A DNA stretch of 7,074 nt from DASQUP01 sp035641235 (GTDB lineage Bacteria > Actinomycetota > CADDZG01 > WHSQ01): NCBI GenBank assembly GCA_035641235.1, contig DASQUP010000301.1, forward strand, positions 1 through 7,074, written 5' to 3'. A model generated the notes under the pieces. It searched no databases. It was not told where the DNA came from and worked only from the letters and a program-made list of their open reading frames with translations. Each line of letters starts with the position of its first letter. Within the stretch, counting starts at the first letter, position 1. Positions 1 through 6,173 of the stretch are shown in pieces. A program made the position numbers and the translations under genes.

Positions 1-5
1 CTTTA

Positions 6-39
6 CCGTCGACGGGCCCGTCCGCCCGTCACTCGACGG
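6..39 (-). terminator. Hairpin downstream of bldC, possible T-less terminator
   Basis: Immediately past the bldC stop the sequence can fold into a strong GC-rich hairpin. GACGGGC (11-17) pairs with GCCCGTC (24-30) around a 6-nt loop, and a second short arm (CCGTC/GACGG) extends the base after a 4-nt bulge on one side. There is no T-run after it in the minus direction. Such T-poor hairpins are commonly proposed as terminators in high-GC actinobacteria. The structure is seen in the sequence; the terminator role is inferred. Confidence 0.4.
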
Positions 40-42
40 CTG

Positions 43-237
43 CTATGCCTCCTGCTGGCGAGTGCCCTCCAGGAATCGCTTGACCTCATCGGCGCGGTAG
101 CGCCGGTGACCGCCAAGCGTCCTGATCGAGGACAGCTTCCCCGCCTTGGCCCACCGGGTCACAGTCTTTGGATCGACCCGAAAGAGAGCCGCAACCTCTG
201 CCGGCGTAAGGAGAGCGTCGTCCTTCTGACCCTTCAT
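43..237 (-). CDS. bldC: BldC-family MerR-like single-domain DNA-binding regulator
   Basis: This encodes a 64-residue protein that is almost entirely one winged helix-turn-helix of the MerR/excisionase type. The run LLTPAEVAALFRVDPKTVTR (residues 9-28), followed by WAKAGKL and the wing IRTLGGHRRYR (38-48), is the BldC signature, and the length is close to the 68 residues of Streptomyces BldC. BldC controls developmental timing in Streptomyces by head-to-tail cooperative binding to direct repeats, and it has no effector domain, as here. I chose the ATG at 237 because a GGAGGG lies just upstream. An in-frame GTG at 252 would add MNGGN and place that GGAGGG inside the gene. The two genes to its right are the unknown 522-1325 protein and the branched-chain dehydrogenase, an order I recall from Streptomyces, which supports orthology. 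Whether it acts in development here is unknown; related proteins occur in non-sporulating actinobacteria. Confidence 0.93.
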   Translation of the reverse strand: MKGQKDDALLTPAEVAALFRVDPKTVTRWAKAGKLSSIRTLGGHRRYRADEVKRFLEGTRQQEA

Positions 238-240
238 ATT

Positions 241-246
241 CCCTCC
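241..246 (-). promoter_or_regulatory. Shine-Dalgarno deciding the bldC start
   Basis: GGAGGG on the minus strand lies 3 nt before the ATG at 237, or 4 nt if only GGAGG is counted. The spacing is short, but no comparable site precedes the alternative GTG at 252, so the ATG is preferred. Confidence 0.55.
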
Positions 247-252
247 GTTCAC

Positions 253-521
253 GTTTGCCCGGGTCGTTGATTCGATCCGGACATCCGCCCAGGTGTGGAC
301 CAGAGCGGGAAAAATGCTCAGGCGAAAATATTCCCTGTTTGTCGCCTTTCGCGAAATGGCCCCACGGGGTCATTTTCTCCCCTTTTCGGAGACTATGCGG
401 CCCTAGCCACCCATTACTAGACAGATACGGGGAAAGGACCATTCCGACCGCGATCGGGCTGGTGCAGACGAACGATTTGCGCCGCGGCCGTGACAGCGAG
501 TGCCAGTTAGCGCCGCGCGTT
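253..521. other. ORF-free bldC upstream region with dyad symmetries
   Basis: These 269 bases separate the stop of the 522-1325 gene from the bldC start region; both genes read on the minus strand. No credible gene is present, and open frames crossing it lack family motifs. It holds the palindrome at 354-375, a directly abutting small hairpin (TCTCC 376-380 with GGAGA 388-392), and a looser GGCGA (321-325)/TCGCC (342-346) pair around an AT-rich stretch. I could not identify a convincing -35/-10 pair. It is best read as the promoter and regulatory region of bldC, with possible termination of the upstream gene. Confidence 0.5.
354..375. promoter_or_regulatory. 22-bp near-perfect palindrome upstream of bldC
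   Basis: AAATGGCCCC (354-363), a 2-bp centre, and GGGGTCATTT (366-375) form inverted arms of 10 bp with one mismatch, about 116 bp before the bldC ATG. The length and symmetry suit an operator for a dimeric regulator. The element is also flanked by T-rich sequence on the plus strand (ATTTT, then TTTT), so a bidirectional terminator that insulates bldC from the upstream gene is an alternative. The symmetry is seen; either function is inferred. Confidence 0.45.
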
Positions 522-1325
522 TCAGTTGGACATTTCGTTGGCCCGGAGCCCCGCCCAGGACTCGTTCAGGGCGGCGAACACCTCGCCGGCGCGGACTATG
601 TCTCCCCCCTCCAGGGCCTCCAAACAGCTCCATACCTCGGCTGCGGTGCGGTCCTCGAGGAGCTCGTCGTCTGAGAACATCCGGGCCACCGACCCGTAGT
701 CGAGCTCGAGCAATCCCTGGTCCGAGAAGTCCTCGAGCCATTCGGCCACCTCACGGAGCGCCGCCGTGACGACGTCGTCGACCCATGAGTTCTCGAGGAT
801 CTCAAGGGCTCGCTCCAGGCGGGTCCGAGCCGAAACAAGCGGCGCCTCGTAGCGGATCCGAAGACCGCTCGAGTCCTCGGTCAGGATCCGCTCGGAGTCC
901 TCGAAGGCGGCAAACCACCTCAGCGGAACGTGCCAGTTGGCGTGGGAGATGTACGAGCGGACGTCGGGGTACTGGTCCCCTATCTTCTCAAGTGCAACCG
1001 ATGCCAAACGGGCATCGTCCTCGGTCACGAAGGCCTCGGCTACCTGCTCGGGAACGCTCCCCCTGAAGGCGATCAGGCCGGCCAGCATGCGTAGTCGTGT
1101 GCGCCACGGGCACACCATGACCGTGCCGCCGGACTTGCGGACGAATGCCCCCTCGGGAAGACCGAAGTCGGCGGCGCCGGGAAGGGAGCCGTCGATAAGC
1201 CACTTCCGTGAGACGACGGTATCGACGCGCACCCCGTCGGATGGATCGGCCACCCAGCGGGAACGCTCCTGTTCGGAGAACGATGAGAGCGGTTCGTAAA
1301 CACGCAGGTACGACGTCATGACCAT
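522..1325 (-). CDS. Conserved actinobacterial protein of unknown function (bldC-vdh neighbour)
   Basis: This encodes a 267-residue soluble, acidic protein with no signal peptide or membrane segment. I do not know its function. It carries blocks I recall in proteins at this locus in other actinobacteria: an N-terminal YLRVYEPLSSFSE (6-18), a central VMVCPWRTRLR (69-79), WHVPLRWF (131-138), and an acidic C-terminal half with EVAEWLEDF and LLELDYGSVARM (205-216), ending in an EMSN tail. The C-terminal half looks helical; no catalytic signature or nucleotide-binding loop is visible. The start is either the ATG at 1325 or the one at 1319. Neither has a Shine-Dalgarno, but a TACTAT lies at the right distance for a leaderless transcript beginning at 1325. 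It is transcribed away from the dehydrogenase operon and towards bldC, and may be co-transcribed with bldC across a 269-nt gap, though that gap makes an independent bldC promoter more likely. Confidence 0.85.
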   Translation of the reverse strand: MVMTSYLRVYEPLSSFSEQERSRWVADPSDGVRVDTVVSRKWLIDGSLPGAADFGLPEGAFVRKSGGTVMVCPWRTRLRMLAGLIAFRGSVPEQVAEAFVTEDDARLASVALEKIGDQYPDVRSYISHANWHVPLRWFAAFEDSERILTEDSSGLRIRYEAPLVSARTRLERALEILENSWVDDVVTAALREVAEWLEDFSDQGLLELDYGSVARMFSDDELLEDRTAAEVWSCLEALEGGDIVRAGEVFAALNESWAGLRANEMSN

Positions 1326-1331
1326 GGGCCG

Positions 1332-1337
1332 ATAGTA
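1332..1337 (-). promoter_or_regulatory. Putative -10 element for a leaderless mRNA
   Basis: TACTAT on the minus strand fits the TANNNT -10 pattern and ends 6 nt before the ATG at 1325, so transcription would start at or next to the A of the start codon. No ribosome-binding site exists in that gap, in keeping with leaderless translation, which is common in actinobacteria. No good -35 hexamer is visible 16-18 nt upstream, which lowers confidence. Confidence 0.4.
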
Positions 1338-1443
1338 GTGGCACGCAGGGGGCTAGATGGACATGAGGAAAGCGCTCCAGGGCGGGTACGATCATGACAG
1401 CGCAGCCTTGGGCCGGACCGACTTGACATGCGGCCCGACTATC

Positions 1444-1450
1444 AGGGGGA
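1444..1450 (+). promoter_or_regulatory. Ribosome-binding site of the dehydrogenase operon
   Basis: AGGGGGA ends 8 nt before the ATG at 1459, a normal spacing. It supports that start, as does the N-terminus, which begins at the usual place for leucine dehydrogenases. Confidence 0.6.
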
Positions 1451-1458
1451 CATAGTCA

Positions 1459-2559
1459 ATGAGTGTGTTCGAGCACATCAATGGTGATGGCTACGAGCAA
1501 GTAGTCTTCTGCTCCGATGATCACTCCGGTCTTCGGGCGATCATCGCAATCCATTCCACCGCCCTCGGTCCCGCTCTCGGCGGGACTCGTTTCTATCCGT
1601 ACTCAAACGAGGAAGAGGCGCTCGTGGACGTCCTTCGCCTGGCGAAGGGCATGACGTACAAGGCCGCAGCCGCAGGACTCGATCTCGGAGGCGGCAAGGC
1701 CGTCATCATCGGCGACCCAAGGCGCATCAAGAACGAGGAGCTACTGCGCGCCTACGGTCGCTTCGTCGAAACTCTCGGTGGACGGTACATCACGGCCGAG
1801 GACGTCGGCACTCAGCTCGAGGATATGGATGTCGTCAGACGCGAATCCAAGTGGGTAACCGGCTGCTCGCGCACATACGGAGGCTCGGGGGATCCGTCGC
1901 CGGTTACGGCGTGGGGTGTAATGAACGGTCTCAAAGCGAGCTGCCTGGACGTCTTCGGGAGTCCGAGTCTCGAGGGCCGCACCGTCGCGCTCCAGGGAGT
2001 GGGAAAGGTCGGCCATGCGCTCTGCGGCTATCTCGTCGAGGAGGGTGCGAAGGTCACGATCGCGGACGTCGACGTCGACAACCTCGCCTCCGCCGTTTCG
2101 GACTTCGGCGTGGAGACGACCTCACTCGACAACGTCCATCGAATGGAAGTCGACATATTTGCGCCGTGCGCGCTCGGAGGAATCATCAACGACGACACGA
2201 TGTCCGAGCTTCGCTGCAAGATTATCGGTGGCAGCGCGAACAATCAGCTTCAGCGTGAGGAGCACGGCGAAAAACTGATGGACCTTGGGATACTCTACGC
2301 ACCCGACTTCGTGATCAACGCGGGAGGGCTCATTAACGTCGAGGATGAACTTCGTGGTTACGACCGGCAGCGCGCCATGAAAAGGGTTGAGGGAACCTAT
2401 AAGCAACTCCAACTCATCTTTACGATGGCCAAGGAACGTCGAATCTCGACCGCGCGCGCCGCGATGGAGCTCGCCGAGAGCCGCATTCGCAAGATCGGCC
2501 GCATCCGGCTTATTCGCACCGCAGGATTCGGACCGGCATCGGCAGGCACTCGGGCATGA
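1459..2559 (+). CDS. vdh: Leucine/valine dehydrogenase (Glu/Leu/Phe/Val dehydrogenase family)
   Basis: This is a cytosolic NAD-dependent enzyme that reversibly deaminates branched-chain L-amino acids (Val, Leu, Ile) to 2-oxoacids and ammonium. The 366 residues match the usual family length. The dimerisation/substrate domain has the glycine-rich GPALGGTRFYP (37-47) and TYKAAAAGLDLGGGKAVIIG (66-85). K68 (substrate carboxylate) and K80 (catalytic) fall at the numbers known for Bacillus leucine dehydrogenase, as does D115 in ITAEDVGT (111-118). The Rossmann domain shows ALQGVGKVG (177-185), the GxGxxG NAD loop, followed by an acidic IADVD strand end that favours NAD over NADP. FAPCALGGIIN, GGSANNQ and DFVINAGGLINV (283-294) complete the active-site frame. 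It is the first gene of the operon and overlaps the next by ATGA. Sequence alone does not separate leucine from valine preference; the bldC-side synteny with Streptomyces vdh makes me prefer that symbol. Confidence 0.93.
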   Translation: MSVFEHINGDGYEQVVFCSDDHSGLRAIIAIHSTALGPALGGTRFYPYSNEEEALVDVLRLAKGMTYKAAAAGLDLGGGKAVIIGDPRRIKNEELLRAYGRFVETLGGRYITAEDVGTQLEDMDVVRRESKWVTGCSRTYGGSGDPSPVTAWGVMNGLKASCLDVFGSPSLEGRTVALQGVGKVGHALCGYLVEEGAKVTIADVDVDNLASAVSDFGVETTSLDNVHRMEVDIFAPCALGGIINDDTMSELRCKIIGGSANNQLQREEHGEKLMDLGILYAPDFVINAGGLINVEDELRGYDRQRAMKRVEGTYKQLQLIFTMAKERRISTARAAMELAESRIRKIGRIRLIRTAGFGPASAGTRA

Positions 2560-3680
2560 GTGGACTTCTACGCGTCATCGGCGATGGGAAGGACGCGCCC
2601 GATGGCCAGGTTCCCGAAGGGCTAGCCGAGAAGGATCTGGTCGAACTCTTCCGTTCCCTCGTCCTGCTGCGGGCATTCGACGAGCGAGCCGTGGCTCTGC
2701 AGCGACAAGGCCGGATCGGCACGTATGCACTGTATTGGGGCGAGGAGGCCACACAGGCCGGACCCATGTACGCACTGGACGACGGCGACTGGGCGTTCCC
2801 TTCCTACAGGCAGAACTCAATCGGAATCCTGCGCGGCGTTGCGCCGTCGGTCATCCTGTCGTGGTGGCGGGGGTACGGAGGTGTGCACGGCTTTTACAAC
2901 ACGCGGGAACATCGCGTCGGACCGATCTGCGTTCCCATCGGCACTCACCTCCCGCACGCAGTCGGAGTCGCGTGGGCCGCAAAGATCAAGGGCGAACCCA
3001 CCGCGTCGCTCGTGTGGTTCGGCGACGGCGCGACATCCGAGGGCGACTTCCACGAAGCGATGAACTTCAGCGGCGTCTTCAAGACCGCCACCGTCTTCTT
3101 CTGCGTTAACAACCAGTGGGCGATCTCGACTCCCTACAGCCGCCAGACCGCGACCCCGACGATCGTTGAAAAGGCGGCCGCATACGGCATGCCCGGGGTT
3201 CGCATCGACGGATTCGATCCGATCGCCTGCTGGCAGGCAACTCGGGATGCACTGGATCGCGCTCGATCGGGGGACGGGCCGACATTGATCGAGGCGTTCT
3301 GCTACCGCATCGGCGCGCACGGTACCGCGGACGATCCACGGCTTTATCGCGACGAGGCCGAGGTCGAGAAGTGGAAAGCACTCGAGCCGGTGGGCCGCAT
3401 GGCCGCATTCCTGGGGCGTCTTGGTGTGCTCGACGACGCCGGGGTCGAGGAGATCCAGGTCGAGGCGCGCACCTCTATTGCCAAGGCCGTCACCGAGATG
3501 GAGGACATCGAGCAGCCCGGGCAGGAGATCCTGTTCGAACATGTCTACGCTGCGGGGCGGCCGTGGACCTTCGACGAAGGACTGGCGGAGCTGCGGTCCG
3601 TCGAACGTCAACCGGAGGTCAAGCCGCTCGGCCCGGCGTCCGGCGCGCAGACCGGTGATGTAGAAACGGAGACCGAATGA
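2556..3680 (+). CDS. bkdA: Branched-chain 2-oxoacid dehydrogenase E1 alpha subunit
   Basis: This is the thiamine-diphosphate-binding half of the E1 component, which decarboxylates 2-oxoisovalerate, 2-oxoisocaproate and 2-oxo-3-methylvalerate and passes the acyl group to lipoyl-E2. The 374 residues are typical. RQGRIGTYALYWGEEATQAG (50-69) and DWAFPSYRQN (78-87) are E1-alpha blocks. The ThDP/Mg motif runs from GDG (156-158) through EGDFHEAMNFSGVF to NN (185-186). The loop YRIGAHGTADDPRLYRDEAE (250-269) keeps the catalytic-type His255 and matches the branched-chain more than the pyruvate type. The residue at the mammalian phosphorylation serine is Gly256, so kinase control of that kind is not possible there. 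The start overlaps the dehydrogenase stop (ATGA) with no strong ribosome site, implying translational coupling. An acidic tail after about residue 350 is probably disordered. Pyruvate or acetoin E1 is the alternative, made unlikely by the neighbouring Leu/Val dehydrogenase. Confidence 0.92.
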   Translation: MSGLLRVIGDGKDAPDGQVPEGLAEKDLVELFRSLVLLRAFDERAVALQRQGRIGTYALYWGEEATQAGPMYALDDGDWAFPSYRQNSIGILRGVAPSVILSWWRGYGGVHGFYNTREHRVGPICVPIGTHLPHAVGVAWAAKIKGEPTASLVWFGDGATSEGDFHEAMNFSGVFKTATVFFCVNNQWAISTPYSRQTATPTIVEKAAAYGMPGVRIDGFDPIACWQATRDALDRARSGDGPTLIEAFCYRIGAHGTADDPRLYRDEAEVEKWKALEPVGRMAAFLGRLGVLDDAGVEEIQVEARTSIAKAVTEMEDIEQPGQEILFEHVYAAGRPWTFDEGLAELRSVERQPEVKPLGPASGAQTGDVETETE

Positions 3681-4687
3681 GCGGGCGGACGATGGTCGAG
3701 GCTCTCAACCTCGCCCTGTATCAGGCGCTGGACCAAGACGATCGTGTGATCGTGATGGGAGAGGACGTCGCGCAGACGGGTGGCGTTTTCCGCGTGACCG
3801 CGGGCCTGCTCGACAAGTTCGGCGAGCAGCGCGTCATCGACACGCCACTTGCGGAAGCCGGCATCGTGGGAGCCGCGATCGGAATGTCGTTGTACGGAAT
3901 GCTTCCCGTTGTCGAGATCCAGTTCGACGCCTTTGTCTATCCGGGATTCGAACAGATCGTCGTGCACGCGGCGCGTTATGCGTGGCGCACGCGCGGCGAA
4001 GCTCCGGCATCGATCGTCGTGCGAATTCCGTTCGGGGGTGGGGTGCGCGCACCCGAGCTCCACTCGGACTCTCCTGAAGCGCTGTTCTGTCACACGCCGG
4101 GTTTGAAGGTTGTATGTCCTACGACTCCCGTTGACGCCCGCAACATGTTGCTCGCAGCGATCGAGGATCCGGATCCGGTGATCTTCATGGAGCCGAAACG
4201 GATCTATCGCGCCGGCCGTCAGGAGTTCGACGAGGAGCCACCGTTCCGGCTGGGCGATGGGGACGGTGTGTACAACGAGTTCCTGTCTCGGGCGCGTGTG
4301 GCGCGTGAAGGTGACGGCCTTGCGATCATCACGTACGGCGCGACGGTTCCGCTCTGTCTCGAGGCCGCGGACAGGCTGGCGGCGGAGCGCGGGGTCGAGG
4401 CGCGCGTGATCGATCTACGCTCGCTGTTCCCGCTCGATGTGGAGGCGTTCGTGACGGCGGCTCAGGCATGCGGGCGGGCACTCGTCGTGCACGAGGCACC
4501 TCGGACGGCAGGACTCGGTGCCGAGGTGTCGAGCCTCATCCACGAGAGGGCGATCCTGGATCTGGATGCGCCGGTGCTGCGTGTGACTGGGTACGACGTT
4601 CCGTTCCCGCAGTTCGCCAACGAAGACGACTATCTTCCGTCCGTGGACAGGATCCTGGCCGGCGCTAACAAGGTGCTCGATTTCTGA
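3677..4687 (+). CDS. bkdB: Branched-chain 2-oxoacid dehydrogenase E1 beta subunit
   Basis: This is the pyrimidine-binding partner of E1 alpha; an alpha2-beta2 heterotetramer forms the active site. The 336 residues are a standard length. The N-terminal transketolase-pyrimidine domain has VIVMGEDVAQTGGVFRVTAG (24-43) and DTPLAEAGIVGAAIGMSLYG (55-74), in which Glu60 is the conserved residue contacting the ThDP aminopyrimidine. The stretch RIPFGGGVRAPELHSDSPEA (116-135) carries the conserved His129. The C-terminal transketolase domain shows YGATV (220-224), DLRSLFPLD (246-254), VVHEAPRTAGLGAE (270-283) and VTGYDVPFPQF (303-313). An ATGA overlap joins it to the alpha gene, with a usable GGAG 5 nt before the ATG. 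The segment around 190-205 (GDGDGVYNEFLS) seems a little longer than I remember for the family; this is a weak impression. Confidence 0.93.
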   Translation: MSGRTMVEALNLALYQALDQDDRVIVMGEDVAQTGGVFRVTAGLLDKFGEQRVIDTPLAEAGIVGAAIGMSLYGMLPVVEIQFDAFVYPGFEQIVVHAARYAWRTRGEAPASIVVRIPFGGGVRAPELHSDSPEALFCHTPGLKVVCPTTPVDARNMLLAAIEDPDPVIFMEPKRIYRAGRQEFDEEPPFRLGDGDGVYNEFLSRARVAREGDGLAIITYGATVPLCLEAADRLAAERGVEARVIDLRSLFPLDVEAFVTAAQACGRALVVHEAPRTAGLGAEVSSLIHERAILDLDAPVLRVTGYDVPFPQFANEDDYLPSVDRILAGANKVLDF

Positions 4688-6054
4688 TGCCCGACTTCAA
4701 ACTTCCCGACCTCGGAGAGGGAGTGACCGAGGCCGAGATCGATCGCTGGCTCGTCAAGGAGGGCCAGGAGGTCAACGAAGACGATCCTCTGGTTGAGGTC
4801 ATCACCGACAAGGCAACGGCCGAGATCCCGTCGCCATACTCAGGAAAGGTCGCGCGGCTCCACGTGAAGGAGGGCGACATAGTTCCGGTGGGAACCGTGC
4901 TGGTGACGATCGGGGATGGCGAGCCGGCGGGGGCGCTCGAGGGGACGGTGGAGGCGCTGTTCCAACCGCACGAGGAGGGTGTGCCGCCGCGCGAGGTGGA
5001 GGTGGCGCAGCCGGAGGCTGAGGCGTCGCAGGAGGTCGCTCGGGAAGTCGCGCAGCCGGAGGCGGAGGTGGCACAGGAGGTCGCTCGGCCGGAGGCGGAG
5101 GTGGCACAGGAGGTCGCGGAGGAAGTCGCGCAGCCGCCCGATGAAGTGGCCGCGGAGCCCGCAACGCCGGAGCCAGCTGCCGAGGCTCCGACTACGGTCA
5201 AAGCGACACCACCTGTGCGAAAGCTGGCGCGCGACCTCGGTGTCGACCTTGCGACGATTCAGGGATCCGGGCCGGGCGGAAGGATTCTGCGAGAGGACGT
5301 CGAGGCGTCGGTGGCGGCTCCCGAACCGGCAGCCGAACCAGCGGCGGCTCGAGTCCTATCGGGAACCCGCATGCCGTTTAGAGGAGTGCGCCGGATGATC
5401 GCCGAGCAGATGGTGCGGGCCCACGGCGCGATCCCTCCCGTCACGCACGTCGAGGAGTGCGACGTGACCGAGCTCGATGCGGCGCGCCGTCTCGCCAACG
5501 AACGGAGTACCGACGGGACCAAACTCACGTTCCTGCCGTTCATCGTGAAGGCCGTCGTTGCTGCCCTGAAGGACCACCCTGCTTTGAACTCCACCTTGGA
5601 CGAAGACGCGGGGGAGATCGTCTACCAGGATCGATACGACATCGGCTTCGCGGTCGACACGCCGCAGGGACTGATGGTGCCGGTGATCCGGGAGGCGGAT
5701 GCCAAAACGGTCAAGGAGCTTGCCGAGGAGATCGAAACCCTCGCATCGGGGGCCCGGGCCGGAACGCTAACGTCGGAGCAACTGCGAGGTTCGACCTTCA
5801 CGATCACGAGCCCTGGTCCGTTCGGCGGCCTGATGGCGACGCCGATCATCAACTATCCGGAAGCGGCGATCCTCGGAGTGCACAAGGCCGTCGAGAGGCC
5901 GGTCGTCCGCAACGGGCAGATCGTGGTGCGCTTAATGATGAACCTGTCGATCACATTCGATCACCGCCTGCTGGACGGCCTTGCCGCGGCAAAGTTCTGC
6001 ATCGACGTGGTGAAGCTGCTCGAACATCCGACGGTGCTGGCGCTCGAGTCCTAG
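4687..6054 (+). CDS. bkdC: Branched-chain 2-oxoacid dehydrogenase E2 (dihydrolipoyl acyltransferase)
   Basis: This is the core of the complex, moving acyl groups from E1 to CoA. Its 455 residues have the standard order. A single lipoyl domain (1-78) has the lipoylation lysine K42 in EVITDKATAEIP. A long Ala/Pro/Glu-rich flexible linker (about 80-170) follows. The peripheral-subunit-binding domain (about 174-207, PPVRKLARDLGVDLATIQGS then GPGGRIL) docks E1 or E3. A second Ala/Pro linker leads to the catalytic domain (about 227-455), ending with FDHRLLDG (424-431), where His426 and Asp430 are the catalytic pair. The block SPGPFGGLMATPIINYPEAA (375-394) resembles branched-chain rather than pyruvate E2s. 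The start shares one base with the previous stop (TGATG), and the lipoyl domain begins right at the Met, so the start is firm. No E3 gene follows, and the linker contains a tandem repeat listed separately. Confidence 0.94.
   Translation: MPDFKLPDLGEGVTEAEIDRWLVKEGQEVNEDDPLVEVITDKATAEIPSPYSGKVARLHVKEGDIVPVGTVLVTIGDGEPAGALEGTVEALFQPHEEGVPPREVEVAQPEAEASQEVAREVAQPEAEVAQEVARPEAEVAQEVAEEVAQPPDEVAAEPATPEPAAEAPTTVKATPPVRKLARDLGVDLATIQGSGPGGRILREDVEASVAAPEPAAEPAAARVLSGTRMPFRGVRRMIAEQMVRAHGAIPPVTHVEECDVTELDAARRLANERSTDGTKLTFLPFIVKAVVAALKDHPALNSTLDEDAGEIVYQDRYDIGFAVDTPQGLMVPVIREADAKTVKELAEEIETLASGARAGTLTSEQLRGSTFTITSPGPFGGLMATPIINYPEAAILGVHKAVERPVVRNGQIVVRLMMNLSITFDHRLLDGLAAAKFCIDVVKLLEHPTVLALES
5011..5121 (+). 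repeat. 33-bp in-frame tandem repeat in the E2 linker
   Basis: Units at 5056-5088 and 5089-5121 are adjacent and identical over their first 29 bp. A diverged copy at 5011-5043 is separated by a 12-bp insert. Each unit encodes 11 residues of the type PEAEVAQEVAR, so copy-number changes keep the reading frame and only change the length of the flexible arm carrying the lipoyl domain. Repetitive Ala/Pro linkers are usual in E2 proteins; an exact DNA-level repeat suggests recent expansion. Confidence 0.85.
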
Positions 6055-6060
6055 TTTCTC

Positions 6061-6154
6061 GGCGCGCCGTCCGCGCCCGGCGCGCTGAAATGGCAGTTAG
6101 CTCCAATATTTCGTGGTTAATTGCCATTTGGCGAGCGCGCCCGGCGCGCCGCGC
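6061..6154. repeat. 94-bp hairpin-forming repeat, copy 1
   Basis: This element fills most of the 119-bp gap between the convergent bkdC and the 6174-6731 gene, starting 6 bp after the bkdC stop. A second direct copy is at 6889-6982, differing only at 6078 and 6141 (both C here, T there). It folds back on itself. The inner arms AAATGGCAGTTAGC (6088-6101) and GTTAATTGCCATTT (6116-6129) surround a 14-nt AT-rich loop, with the two non-Watson-Crick positions being G.U in plus-strand RNA. The outer arms (6072-6086 and 6134-6148) match at 14 of 15, offset by an extra GGCG at 6130-6133. GGCGCGCC occurs near both ends. There is no T-tract, although the position would allow it to end both convergent transcripts. 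I do not recognise the family; a MITE/REP-like element is the simplest reading. Confidence 0.88.
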
Positions 6155-6173
6155 TTCATTCGTCCCTCCGCGC

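Noticed and set aside
501..511. TGCCAGTTAGC near the end of the unknown gene as a relic of the 94-bp repeat (TGGCAGTTAGC)
   Set aside because: Only 11 bp with one mismatch, and flanks do not continue the similarity.
255..674. Plus-strand open frame of 139 codons across the bldC leader
   Set aside because: It overlaps the end of the conserved minus-strand gene, has no Shine-Dalgarno and shows no domain-like composition.
1423..1456. TTGACA (1423-1428) as the -35 of the dehydrogenase operon
   Set aside because: No -10 hexamer lies 16-18 nt downstream. GACTAT is only 8 nt away and CATAGT 22 nt away. The hexamer alone is not enough to call a promoter.
2817..3611. 264-codon minus-strand open frame opposite bkdA
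   Set aside because: It is a mirror of the strongly supported E1-alpha gene, with no recognisable domain or ribosome site.
6088..6129. Integron attC site in the 94-bp repeat, given the repeat-gene-repeat layout
   Set aside because: attC needs RYYYAAC on the left and GTTRRRY on the right. Here both arms read GTT on the same strand (GTTAGC, GTTAATT), and the ends are GGCGCGCC-rich, so the required boxes are missing.
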